DNA from: Mermis nigrescens
Taxonomy: Eukaryota; Nematoda; Enoplea; Mermithida; Mermithidae
Length of the DNA stretch: 64,000 nucleotides
NCBI GenBank assembly: GCA_036768485.1
Contig: JAVLUZ010000196.1
Coordinates: 496,001 to 560,000, forward strand
Direction of reading: 5' to 3'
Of the stretch, positions 36,501 to 49,300 are shown one piece after another. How positions within the stretch are numbered: position 1 is the stretch's first letter; every line of letters begins with the position of its first letter. Both the position numbers and the translations under genes were made by a program. The notes under the pieces are model-generated. The model worked only from the letters and a program-made list of their open reading frames with translations. It was not told the DNA's origin and made no database searches.

Positions 36501-39251
36501 TTGATAGGTAGTTTTTAATCGATGAGAGTCTACGTTTGATATTTGGAATAAATAGTTTTATCTCAATTTATTCGTGGACATGCCGAGTCTAGATTAGGAT
36601 TAATCTAGGGACACCTTGACAGCCCTGAATCCAAGAACTTTCAAAAGTGAACCGATAACCTGAGAAATTGAATGAAACTGAATGATTTTTAAGCTTCTTT
36701 TCCGACTAGCTGCGGAAAGTTAAGTTTGATAGGTAGTTTTTAATCGATGAGAGTCTACGTTTGATATTTGGAATAAATAGTTTTATCTCAATTTATTCGT
36801 GGACAAGCCGAGTCTAGATTAGGATTAATCTAGGGACACCTTGACAGCCCTGAATCCAAGAACTTTCAAAAGTGAACCTATGACCTGAGAAATGAAACTG
36901 AATGATTTTTAAGCTTCTTTTCCGACTAGCTGCGGAAAGTTAAGTTTGATAGGTAGTTTTTAATCGATGAGAGTCTACGTTTGATATTTGGAATAAATAG
37001 TTTTATCTCAATTTATTCGTGGACATGCCGAGTCTAGATTAGGATTAATCTAGGGACACCTTGACAGCCCTGAATCCCAGAACTTTCAAAAGTGAACCGA
37101 TAACCTGAGAAATTGAATGAAACTGAATGATTTTTAAGCTTCTTTTCCGACTAGCTGCGGAAACTTAAGTTTGATAGGTAGTTTTTAATCGATGAGAGTC
37201 TACGTTTGATATTTGGAATAAATAGTTTTATCTCAATTTATTCGTGGACATGCCGAGTCTAGATTAGGATTAATCTAGGGACACCTTGACAGCCCTGAAT
37301 CCCAGAACTTTCAAAAGTGAACCGATAACCTGAGAAATTGAATGAAACTGAATGATTTTTAAGCTTCTTTTCCGACTAGCTGCGGAAAGTTAAGTTTGAT
37401 AGGTAGTTTTTAATTGATGAGAGTCTACGTTTGATATTTGGAATAAATAGTTTTATCTCAATTTATTCGTGGACAAGCCGAGTCTAGATTAGGATTAATC
37501 TAGGGACACCTTGACAGCCCTGAATCCAAGAACTTTCAAAAGTGAACCTATGACCTGAGAAATGAAACTGAATGATTTTTAAGCTTCTTTTCCGACTAGC
37601 TGCGGAAAGTTAAGTTTGATAGGTAGTTTTTAATTGATGAGAGTCTACGTTTGATATTTGGAATAAATAGTTTTATCTCAATTTATTCGTGGACAAGCCG
37701 AGTCTAGATTAGGATTAATCTAGGGACACCTTGACAGCCCTGAATCCAAGAACTTTCAAAAGTGAACCTATGACCTGAGAAATGAAACTGAATGATTTTT
37801 AAGCTTCTTTTCCGACTAGCTGCGGAAAGTTAAGTTTGATAGGTAGTTTTTAATCGATGAGAGTCTACGTTTGATATTTGGAATAAATAGTTTTATCTCA
37901 ATTTATTCGTGGACAAGCCGAGTCTAGATTAGGATTAATCTAGGGACACCTTGACAGCCCTGAATCCAAGAACTTTCAAAAGTGAACCTATGACCTGAGA
38001 AATGAAACTGAATGATTTTTAAGCTTCTTTTCCGACTAGCTGCGGAAAGTTAAGTTTGATAGGTAGTTTTTAATCGATGAGAGTCTACGTTTGATATTTG
38101 GAATAAATAGTTTTATCTCAATTTATTCGTGGACAAGCCGAGTCTAGATTAGGATTAATCTAGGGACACCTTGACAGCCCTGAATCCAAGAACTTTCAAA
38201 AGTGAACCTATGACCTGAGAAATGAAACTGAATGATTTTTAAGCTTCTTTTCCGACTAGCTGCGGAAAGTTAAGTTTGATAGGTAGTTTTTAATCGATGA
38301 GAGTCTACGTTTGATATTTGGAATAAATAGTTTTATCTCAATTTATTCGTGGACATGCCGAGTCTAGATTAGGATTAATCTAGGGACACCTTGACAGCCC
38401 TGAATCCAAGAACTTTCAAAAGTGAACCGATAACCTGAGAAATTGAATGAAACTGCATGATTTTTAAGCTTCTTTTCCGACTAGCTGCAGAAAGTTAAGT
38501 TTGATAGGTAGTTTTTAATTGATGAGAGTCTACGTTTGATATTTGGAATAAATAGTTTTATCTCAATTTATTCGTGGACAAGCCGAGTCTAGATTAGGAT
38601 TAATCTAGGGACACCTTGACAGCCCTGAATCCAAGAACTTTCAAAAGTGAACCTATGACCTGAGAAATGAAACTGAATGATTTTTAAGCTTCTTTTCCGA
38701 CTAGCTGCGGAAAGTTAAGTTTGATAGGTAGTTTTTAATCGATGAGAGTCTACGTTTGATATTTGGAATAAATAGTTTTATCTCAATTTATTCGTGGACA
38801 AGCCGAGTCTAGATTAGGATTAATCTAGGGACACCTTGACAGCCCTGAATCCAAGAACTTTCAAAAGTGAACCAATAACCTAAGAAATTGAATGAAACTG
38901 CATGATTTTTAAGCTTCTTTTCCGACTAGCTGCAGAAAGTTAAGTTTGATAGGTAGTTTTTAATTGATGAGAGTCTACGTTTGATATTTGGAATAAATAG
39001 TTTTATCTCAATTTATTCGTGGACATGCCGAGTCTAGATTAGGATTAATCTAGGGACACCTTGACAGCCCTGAATCCAAGAACTTTCAAAAGTGAACCTA
39101 TGACCTGAGAAATTGAATGACTGAATGATTTTTAAGCTTCTTTTCCGACTAGCTGCGGAAACTTAAGTTTGATAGGTAGTTTTTAATCGATGAGAGTCTA
39201 CGTTTGATATTTGGAATAAATAGTTTTATCTCAATTTATTCGTGGACATGC
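21560..39251. repeat. Satellite array, about 80 monomers of 219-225 bp
   Basis: The monomer begins tagtttttaatcgatgagag and runs through gaataaatagttttatctca, gagtctagattaggattaat, accttgacagccctgaatcc and gactagctgcggaaagttaa. Two length classes alternate: about 220 bp (gacctgagaaatgaaactg) and about 225 bp (ataacctgagaaattgaatg). Other paired variants are caagcc/catgcc, aatcgatg/aattgatg, ccaag/cccag and ctgcgg/ctgcag. Copies are nearly identical in the middle. No long open frame is present. Each monomer carries an inverted repeat CTAGATTA-GGAT-TAATCTAG. Confidence 0.98.
22004..23337. repeat. Dimeric higher-order repeat at the left edge of the satellite
   Basis: Three successive dimers (22004-22447, 22448-22892, 22893-23337; 444-445 bp) consist of one monomer with cttttagaggtgagcctatg and one with gaaccggtaacctgag plus gctgcaaaaagtt. 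The dimers are almost identical to one another but differ from the single monomers further right. Confidence 0.9.
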
Positions 39252-39990
39252 AAGAGTCCAGAATCGTTTCTGAATGCTAATTATTACCTTGATTTTTCTG
39301 AAAACAACAAGGGGTTCATGACGTGAAACTTTTGACCTGAGAAATCGTACCTGAATGATTTTTGAAGACCAGGACAAATTGCCTGATTCTGCGATCCCGG
39401 TTTTTGGGTAAAAAATGACACACCATCGCTTGCTCACCACTTTTTCCCTAAGATGAACCATCATATGGGATCTCTTTTTCTGTATCTGGAAAACTTTGTT
39501 CCTCAAGATACGCTTATTCTTCAAAAAATTCGCTCAAAGTTGTAGTCGGGATTTTTGGTGCCTTGTAATTACCTATATTCACCAAATTATTAGCAAAAAC
39601 ACTGCATCACAAATGACCAGAATAAATGACATGTCAAATTCGCTGTATTTTATTGCCTCAAAAAAATTTCAATGATATGTTTACCTTAACTCAACGATTT
39701 TTTGTAAAATAACGGCATCTTAAATGTTAGAGAATAACAGAAAGTATTATTTGTTGTATTTTATCAATTTGCGGCATCGTCTATATGATGATTACATGAA
39801 TTTATGCAGTATACCGCAAAATCGTTATGTTGTTCATTGCACAAAAATCTGAATAAACACATTCACTGTATTTATCAGACTCGCAATTATTTGTGAATGA
39901 CGATTGTCTAAATTTACTAGTTCTAGGCACGATTGTTAATATATCAGAGAATACATAATGCACATCTATTAATATCAGTATTAAATAACA
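39251..39990. other. Satellite edge and 3' flank of the DDE-like gene
   Basis: The array breaks at 39251 in mid-monomer. A decayed monomer piece follows: gacctgagaaatcgtacctg and aatgatttttgaag at about 39337-39368. The rest is AT-rich and without coding signs. A minus-strand AATAAA near 39650 could serve the gene ending at 39993. Confidence 0.6.
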
Positions 39991-39992
39991 AA

Positions 39993-40352
39993 TTATCCGA
40001 TGTAAGATTCATAGATCTCCTTAATCTTTTCTTTGGTGACTGCATGTAGCCTGTTTCTGCTTGTCAGCGCAAAGTCAAACAGGATGACGGCATCGCTAGT
40101 GATCCATTCATAGTATGGCCTTTTTGGGCATTGCCAAGCTCCCGAGTACGACCCTTGCCACATTGAGATCTTTAACCACAAAATGTCGTTTTCTTCATCC
40201 ATTTCGACTATTTCGCCAATGAGGGGCAACGTTTTCAGCGAATCGTAAAGTGTCTGTTCGAAGATGGCAACCGTATGCCCGACCTTCAACACAGCTTGAT
40301 CAACGTCCAAAACGTTTTTCCATTGCCCTCGATCTGATTTGCCGATACGGAC
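39993..40352 (-). CDS. DDE-like gene terminal exon I
   Basis: The acceptor is gtgcttgtatag; it ends with TAA at 39993. It encodes VRIGKSDRGQWKNVLDVDQA, LIGEIVEMDEENDILWLKIS, WQGSYSGAWQCPKRPYYEW and DAVILFDFALTSRNRLHAVT. This matches the GSY.G.W......W...VIL..F.LT...L...T end of the family. It is about 740 bp from the satellite. Confidence 0.88.
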   Translation of the reverse strand, partial: VRIGKSDRGQWKNVLDVDQAVLKVGHTVAIFEQTLYDSLKTLPLIGEIVEMDEENDILWLKISMWQGSYSGAWQCPKRPYYEWITSDAVILFDFALTSRNRLHAVTKEKIKEIYESYIG

Positions 40353-43300
40353 CTATACAAGCACAAGAACGTGAAATTACTGATATAAAATCATATCATT
40401 ATGTATGTCGAACTATGCACAACATATAATAAGCCATAGAATTACTGCAATAAACTGATGACTAGAAGTTGAATAACTGACTGCTCCTTTTCTAATTATG
40501 TACAATAATTCGTATGTCTTTTCACTACAAAATTTCATCTCAAAATGTACAGCATCATCCTCAAGTGCGCCACGAAAAAGCAAAATAATAGCCGAAAAGG
40601 ATAAAAATTGAAATTCAGTTACAAGATTGTTCAACATTGTTTTTCAACCGTTAGTTCACTTATAAAGTCAAACAGGTACTTTTCGTATATACTCCTATGC
40701 TAACGTTTATACTAGGTACTTTTCGGGCTACATGACCCAACAATGCTGAAGAGTTTGTAGAAGCACATTGAATTTACTTCAACTATTGGATTGTCCAACG
40801 TTTGTTCCAGAACTTGCAAATCTTCAGCTAGACCAGTCGGGATATTGACCATATTATCACGAGCATTTGCCTTTATTATAAGGTCATTCAAACGCCAGCG
40901 TTGGCTTCCATCTTTAACGTTTAAAGCAAGCATCGAATGCATTTGCTCCCAGAAATTCTGCCACCATTCTTTATCGGCCGCTTTAAAAATTCGCACCGCA
41001 GGATCCGATAGCAATCTGTTAATGCTGGTCTGCACTCGTGGCAAGGCAATTTTCTCGTCATCTGGCTGAACCCATGGCGGGTGACCCGCTGGTAAACTCT
41101 AAAACACACACATTAGTGACTTTCTATTTCAGGAACTCATATTATTCTGCCAATCTGAGATATTACAAGTACATATATTAAAATTCATAGATCATCAAAT
41201 TCTCAAAGTTCATAGATTTAAGACATCTCAGTTATGATCTAAAAGACTGCGCTTAATTATTCTTAGTTAGCAGCTTTGGGAATTCTCAAAGTCGTGACCT
41301 CTGTAACTTCTTACAGTTACTTACTTTAAGAATTCTTAATATTCATTGGCTTTAAGATTCTCAAAATTGTGGTCTGACTTTTTGATTTAGAACTTCATGA
41401 ATTCTTAAAGTTCATAGGCCAGAGAATTCTTAAAATTGCCGCTTGTTAGCGTTTTTTGCTTAGGGACTTTAAGAATTCTTAAAGTTCATAGGCTTGAGAA
41501 TTCTGATTTTTTTGCCGACTGTTAGCGTTTTTCGGTTAGATTCTTAAAGTTCATAGGCTTGAGAATTCTGAAAATTGCCGACTGTTAGCGTTTTTTTCGG
41601 TTAGGAACTTTAAGAAATCTCGAAGTTCTTAGGCTTGAGAATTATGATTTTTTGCCGACTGTTAGCGTTTTTTTCGGTTAGGAACTTTAAGAATTCCTAA
41701 AGTTCTTAGGCTTGAGAATTCTGATTTTTTGCAGACTGTTAGCGTTTTTCGGTTAGGAACTTTTAGGCTTGAGAATTCTGATTTTCTGCAGACTGTTAGC
41801 GTTTTTTTGGTTAGGAACTTTAAGAATTCTTAAAGTTCTTAGGCTTGAGAATTCTGATTTTTTGCCGACTGTTAGCGTTTTTCGGTTAGGAACTTTAAGA
41901 ATTCTTAAAGTTCATAGGCTTGAGAATTCTGAAAATTGCCGACTGTTAGCGTTTTTTCGAATAGGAACTTTAAGAAATCTCGAAATTCTTAGGCTTGAGA
42001 ATTCTGAAAATTGCCGACTGTTAGCGTTTTTTTCGGTTAGGAACTTTAAGAATTCTTAAAGTTCTTAGGCTTGAGAATTCTGAAAATTGCCGACTGTTAG
42101 CGTTTTTCGGTTAGGAACTTTAAGAATTTTTAATGGCACAGTTTTGAGGCTTCTGAGTTATGACCATACTTGGGCGTGTGAAAGGGGGTTTTGGGGGGTA
42201 TGCACTCCCCAGAAGGCCGAATACCCAACAAGAAAACCAAAATACCCCCCAGAATTCAATTTTTGAATTTTTTTCTGCTTTTTTCGTGATTTTTTGATGC
42301 CATGGATAGTGTCCAATGAGAAAGTCAAAAAATGGTGTTTTTTCGCCTACCGTCACTTTCAAAGCCCAAACTTTTGTGAAACAGGCTATAACTTTTTTTG
42401 TATTTTCGATTGTCAGAAACCCATAAGTTGGCTAGGCTGCAATAAAGTCGAAAAACCCAGTTTTTCTATCCATAATGTGTTGCCTTACATACAATATCAA
42501 AGCGTCCAATGCAAAAGCATACTTAAATAATTATGTGCGCCCCTGAACCAAAATCCTGGCTATGCCTCAAATTTGGTTACATTACTTTTCTATCATAATT
42601 CTTAAAATTCATTGCCTGGAAAATTCACAGGAGGTTTCTTACCAATCTCTTACACCTAAAACGTGATGTCTGCATGGAGAAGAAATCTAGAGTGATACGT
42701 ACTTACATTGAAAACACGGAGTCCTTCTCCAGTTGGCTGCCAATCCGTTCCGTCGCTTGACCAGGATTTCCACTTTAAGACTGGCTCGCCCTGACAATCC
42801 AGTAAAATTTGGAACGCATGAGGGCCGGTGTGGCCATGAAAGTCGCTAATATGCGGAGCCAGCCACGCCCTTATGTCAAACATTGACGTTGTCATTTCAA
42901 CAAACGGGTCCATGATTGGGCATTTGTTGCGTTTAATGCATTTCTCCCACTGACTCACGAGTTCTTAATATAAAAGTGATTAGCTGTGGCGAACCTCGGA
43001 TTTTTGTACGGTGAGTAGGGCGGTACCCCAACTTTTCCAAAATAGTCGAAAATAAGTCCGAAAATTCGCTCTTAACGAGCAAAATTGTGTGATTTCGACG
43101 TTTTACGTTATTTATTATTATTTAAAATCGCTTTTGGCGCAACAATTTCTCGAACAATTTTAAAATTTTCTAAAATTTTATGCTAATAATATGTTTTTGA
43201 ATTGACCGGAAATCGGGCGCGAAGCACTGGTAAAATTTTGAAATTCACGTGGAAGGATTTGATTCTCTGCATATGAAGAATTTAACGCGAAGCGACGGAA

Positions 43301-46300
43301 ATTTCTAAAATTTATGGTTGAAAAAGGAAGCAAACTATGCTGATTTGTGCTCTAGAAATCGTGCTAGGAGTCAAAAAAATATTTACTGCTACAAAACCTT
43401 ATTCCTGGTGCCCAAATATGACTTCCAGACCGCCAAGAAAGCAGATAAATGCCATTAAAGAGGATGATCCGGTGAAAAATTTTGAGAAATTATGATCACC
43501 GACGGCCAAAAGTCATTGCGAATTCTATATCCGTTCCTTATCCCGGCAATTGATTTGTGCCTATGGGGGTGCGGCCGCCCCCTCTTAAATCCGTCCCTGA
43601 TGAGTATTACATGACAGTAACATTTGGTCGCTTATTTGGAATGTTTTGAACCTTTAAATTCTATAAATATACATACGGCATGATAATTCTGGGCGGTGGT
43701 CCGAAAAAATTATTTTCTTACGCATATTTTTGGCTTAAAACGATCGATACGTCTCAACAGCCATGCACCTTCTTTCTGGAGCATAAAAACACGAGAAAAT
43801 TTTAAGTATTAAATATTTAAAAAATTATAAATAATTGAATTGAACGTTTCAGATTTCAGCAAGTTTATCTTGTAAAATTAAAAGATCTGGAATTCATATC
43901 AGGCTGCAAGTTTTATGCGAGTAAGACTTATCGTTTATATCCGCTTAAAACGCAAAGATTTTTCCAATACTTTATATGCTAATGTACTTGTAAGAGTAGC
44001 ATTATGATAAGGTTAATTTTAGATGGCTTTTTCGCCGACAAACTGAAATTTATTGACTTTTTAGAGAAAATAATTTGCCAGAATATGATTTTAGTGTATG
44101 AACGATGATAGCTTTAGGATTTTCGGAAAAACGTTGGCCCTAAACCTATAATTCCCACACGTTACTTCTTTGATTCAATCAACAGTAGTTTCCTAATATT
44201 CGTACAAGATGTGTGCGCCATCCAAAAACTGTAGAATGAAAGATCGCTTTCAGCAACCCCTAGAACCTTTTACGAACGCTGCTTGTTGACTTATGCTGAA
44301 TACTATTCGTTTTAAGCATAATTCTGTATTTCCTCGCATTGATCAACACAGTTGCAGATCATTTTCAAAAACTATATTTTTAGCACTAAAGGCATTGTTA
44401 AATTTCTAAAACCGGCGCTTCGAAATTATAGAAATAAAAGAATTGTTTACCGCCTTTTCTTTCTATTCAGTATCGTTCAAAAATAAGCTATTGCGACTTT
44501 TACATTAGTTTACCTATTTCTGGCTAAATTTTAACACTAACTGAATAAAATACTGATTATATTTCGGAAGTACTAAAGTGACAACATCAATCAAAATGAA
44601 ACAGAAAATTTGCACAAAATATTTTAAATCAATTACCTGCGACCGTTAACACATCCTGGTTTTTGAGATAGCCATTCGAATACTGCGAAAACAGTTGATC
44701 TATATCCTGAAAAACAAGAAAAAATGAAGAAAATAATATAAATAACTAATCTTATAAATGAAGCATCTTGTCGGTAAAGGGAAGCAAAAAGACGTGATTT
44801 GTACAAATCACTGTTTATTTTTAATACAAGGTCTCTTTGCACATGTACAAATAACGGTTTACGAAAGTCTTTAGGCAACTATGTATTTTGTGCGTAGTAT
44901 TAGTACACCGTAGCAGTGACAGTAACACGTTGTTCTCATACCTGGGCGTGGGGGTTTGGGAGAGGGTATGCAACCCCAAGAAGGCCAAATACCCAAAGCC
45001 AGAGTAACCACAGCATTCAATTTTTAAAAATTTTTTTTGTCTTTTTCGCGATTTTTTGATGTCAATGGATTTTTTGACCTTTATAAAATCCCACATCCCC
45101 AGAATCTTGGTGCCGCCCACCTATGTTTGTTCTGCATCTTTAAACTCCATTTAATCTTTCTCGTGAAGGATGGTTTAGGCAACGGAATTGATTTTAAGCT
45201 TTGAAAAATCTCTTGATGTTTAAAACACAATGTTGAGGCTTCAAAATAAAAAACAAACTATGAAATCGCTAAAGTCACCAAATTGCAATAGAATAATTTT
45301 CACAAATTTGCTATAATAATGTTCGAACCACGCTTAGATTTTTAATAGACAAACAGTACGGCAAATTTTTAATTTTAGTGAGAAGCAGTAAAATAATTTG
45401 TCTGTTTTGAGCTTTGAAAACTTAATATTATGGCTAATACGGAATGACACAATATCCAGGGCGAAACAAGGGGTGATTTTGACGTTTTTACTCTTTTATT
45501 CGGAATTTTCGACATTATGAATTAATTATGAATGAATGAATAAAAAAATAAAATAAAAAAATAAACATTATGAATGCATAGAGAAAAATGGTTTAAATAT
45601 TGTATTATGGCTGTTTTGTCCCTGGAAAAAATTTCTAAATGTACAAATTATAGGAAGTCATCAAAACGAGACGGAAAAAAGGAAAAGAAAAAAATAATAA
45701 ATAAATGAATAAATAAAAAAATAAAATAAAGACGGCCTCAGAAAGTTTTTGTGCAGCCGGAAAAATTTTTTCTTATGCAAAAAATCATGTCATAAATTAA
45801 CCAGAAAGAATTATATTATGAGAATTACAGTATTTCGCGGTAGAAGATCATTGTATTTGCAGCACCAAATTTTATGCGTACATAATATTCTAATGTGCAT
45901 AACTTACTTCGTGCGTATGGCCCTTCATTAAAAAGTTGATTGTGGCCTGGTGAAAAATTCGATATTTCACCATTAACGCGACAAAGCCAAAAACGTATCG
46001 ATTTTTGTTTTCTCGCCAGCAATTATCCAATTGCAAAAATAGAATTTTTGGCAATGTCGACAAATGCAGCAGGATATTCAGCAAAAAATTACAGGTCAAG
46101 TTGCTGTCATGAGCAAATTGAAACACATCGAATTGACCAGCTGCGGTAACGCCGTGGACGATTGCGCCTGTATAATATTTAATAGATCATACATAAATTT
46201 ACGCATCGAGTGTTAAGATTTTTCTTGTTATTTTCTTGAACCGTAGAGTGTAGAATAAACATTTGCTAGATGTACTGCTAAAAAACACACAGAGAAACTA

Positions 46301-49300
46301 GTTTAAAGGGGTTTGGGACCTTTCCCATTTATTTACCAGCACCGCATTTACCTACACCCCGTTTTTTCGGTCATTTTGCTATGTAGGGTCCAGAGTCTAC
46401 GAACATAATTAGTGAATAAGTAGTCGAGTAAACAAAACACTAATGAAAGTAGCGGTAGTGGTTTGAGTTTTGCAGTTTTTTTAATATTTTTTTAGCTTTG
46501 AACCCGAACAAAATTGAAAACCCACTCCGAACACAAAAATTTGATATTCGAAAAAAGTATACTCTTTATCGCAATTTTTGTTTGCAGTAGGTGATGCTCA
46601 ATAAAAACCAACAAAAATTACAAAATATTTTTTATCCACTTTTACCTTTAAAATTTTTTTAACCCTATGAATTATAAATATGTCCAAGCAAGATGGGGAC
46701 TGTGATTGTCCACTTGAAACGAGACAGTTCTAAAGACGTAAAAACGAAAAAAATTGTACAATCGACAAAATACCTTATTTTCTGACGTTTTTCAGCACGA
46801 TCTTTTGGCATAAAAAATCACAAAAAAACAAATAAATAAATAAATGTGCGCGCCGATTTAGCATATTTAAGCAATGTAATGATCACTCAATCATGGTAGC
46901 TTCGGTCTCTACATAAGCTTTAAGGAATATGCTGCGTGATGAATTCCTGACAGACGGGACGACTGTTTCCCACTGGAACCGCTACTTTAAGGAACCGAGT
47001 ATAGAAAATTTTATGATAGCTGATAATAATTGTCTTTGTTGCATAATGATTGCCATGCATACTGAACACATATACCAATTAAATGCGTGCGCAACAGCCA
47101 TGTGTCAGCGGTTGCTTTTCTTTGGCATCGAAGGCGAGGTACAAGCAGCTTGCTTTGGTCAATTGAGTCTATGATAATGCTAAGATAATACGTCGAATTG
47201 TTCTTGGCCATTTGAGTCCTTTCATAATACGTTGAACGCTCATCCCTTAAAAAATGCAAGAGTAAAATGCCAATTTATCTAAAAGAATTACATATATTTG
47301 TGAAATATACCAGTATTCAAACAAATTAAGTCGGCAGAAAGAAAAAATCAAAAGAATGAAAAAGAGTAAAAAAGAATTGAACATTGTAATTAGTGTGACC
47401 TAAATATTTACATATTACGGGTAGCGCTCATAAGTGGGCAGCACCGAAATTCTGGGGGGGGGTGCAAAATTTTTCAAATGTCAAAAAATGGTCTTAAAAA
47501 TGGTGCTATGGCGAAATAAACACCATTTTTCGACGTTTCTCGACGAGCACTATCCATTGGCATCAAAAAATCGCGAAAAAAGCAAAAAAATTTCAAAAAT
47601 TGAAAAACACCCCTACGCCCACGTGTGGTAGCGCTGATTGAGAGAAGGCAAGTGAGTAGGTCAAACAATATGTTGAAGATCAGGAAAATGAAACATAATT
47701 TCACACCTTCACATCTCGATTTTTATCGATTCAAACTTCGGAAAATTTAATATTTTGGCCGACGTTGATTTACTAGCATCTGCGATAAAATCTTACATTT
47801 GTAATTTATTATGCTGTTTGAACATCAAATCCAGCATTTTCCTTTGTTCGTCCGATAGCTGTTTTTGTTTTTCTTCGGACAGAGCCGTACACAAATCGCA
47901 CTTCGAAAATCTGCTTTCCTGTTGCATGAAAAATTAAATATGGTCAGATTTTTGAGCCAAAGAATAGCTGAAAAAGCTCAATACAGCAAACTTTGTACTA
48001 TTTTAGGAAAATCGTCAGTTATGGGGTCACAGTTATTTTGGGGGTCAATAACGTCTGGGGTCTTAAGAAGACATGCACAGCATCATTTTAAGCAAATAGG
48101 TAGCTTAAATCACTTAAAATAGCACCTTTTATACGATTTTTCTGTAAAATTACGAATTCTAGGGTAGGAGAGAAAAAATTTCTGAGGGTAGAGGTGAAAA
48201 TCTTTCTGGAGGAGTGAAAACCCTTAAAGCCTCTATGGTCTAATCTCCCCCAGGAACATATAGAGTCAGCATCAAAGTAAATGCGGCGCTGTAGAAATCG
48301 CACTATTCGGATTGGATTTTCATAACTTTTAAAAGATGTGTTTGTTCTTTAATTTTATCCATCTCTGTTTACCGCGACCACATTTACTTTGATTGACATG
48401 GGTCGACTGAAGTCAACAGCGACCTTGCCGTCGTTCTCAACGGCGGTGAACAATGGCGTACATTTTAACATGCTCACAATTTCGAGATGATTAATAGCAA
48501 TGCTCTATGAGAGTTGCATTTTTTGTATAATTTTTGTGATAATCTAAATGGTAAGTTCATTAAAATCAGTCAAAAAAATTATACTGAATAAGACCAGCCT
48601 TATTTTTAAAATTTGTGTTCAGTAAAAGAATCAGTTCACTTTGGTTATATGTAACTCTGGTTTAAGAAATGAACAAATCGACGTTGAGGGGACGGGGGCC
48701 GCACCCCCACGACAGAATATAGTTAGCGATAAAAAAGGGATAAGTATTTTGTAATGACTTTGACCATCATGATTCCATTAGAACATTAAAAATTTAAGAC
48801 ATATTAAGAAAATTACTATAACTGCTTATTACATTTATTAATTTCTTGGCGATCTGGAAGCCAAATTCTTTCACCAACAATACGTTTTTGTACCGAAAAA
48901 ATTTTTTTACCGCGCTTAAAACGATTTTTGGAGTATAAATAACTATTTCAGCGTAGTTTTCTCTCATTAATCTTAAACTGTGAAAAGAGCAGCAATTTAT
49001 GTCTTTAAACGCCATTCTGCCTAAATTTCACAAATTTAACGCATTTTCACTCACTAATATCAAAGGAATTTGAACATTTTTTTGCGTAAAATTGCCGGAA
49101 ATTTTTAAATTTTTCGTAAAAATCCGGCATGAAATATGGGCTCGGATAAAAGAAGGCACGGCAAAACGGCGAAAAAGCTACTTGGCATGTCAATGGCAAT
49201 TTGTTGACCCATTTCCGTCTGTTTAGGAAAAAGACAAAGTAGAAACGCTTAATCCGCCAATTGGTTGAAAATGAAGAACGATTAAAATTAAACTCACCAC

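Noticed and set aside
21560..39251. Hammerhead-ribozyme-like pieces in the satellite monomer (tgatgag, cctgagaaatgaaac)
   Set aside because: The required CUGANGA box, the GAAA box and a closing stem do not occur together in the right order on either strand.
21560..39251. CRISPR array
   Set aside because: The repeats are 219-225 bp without unique spacers; this is satellite DNA.
41769..42059. 96-codon frame with repeating LRLENSE and FLPTV-like text
   Set aside because: It is the 75 bp tandem repeat read in frame (75 is a multiple of three), which keeps it open by chance.
46929..47174. 81-codon plus-strand frame
   Set aside because: Mostly antisense to exon D of the DDE-like gene.
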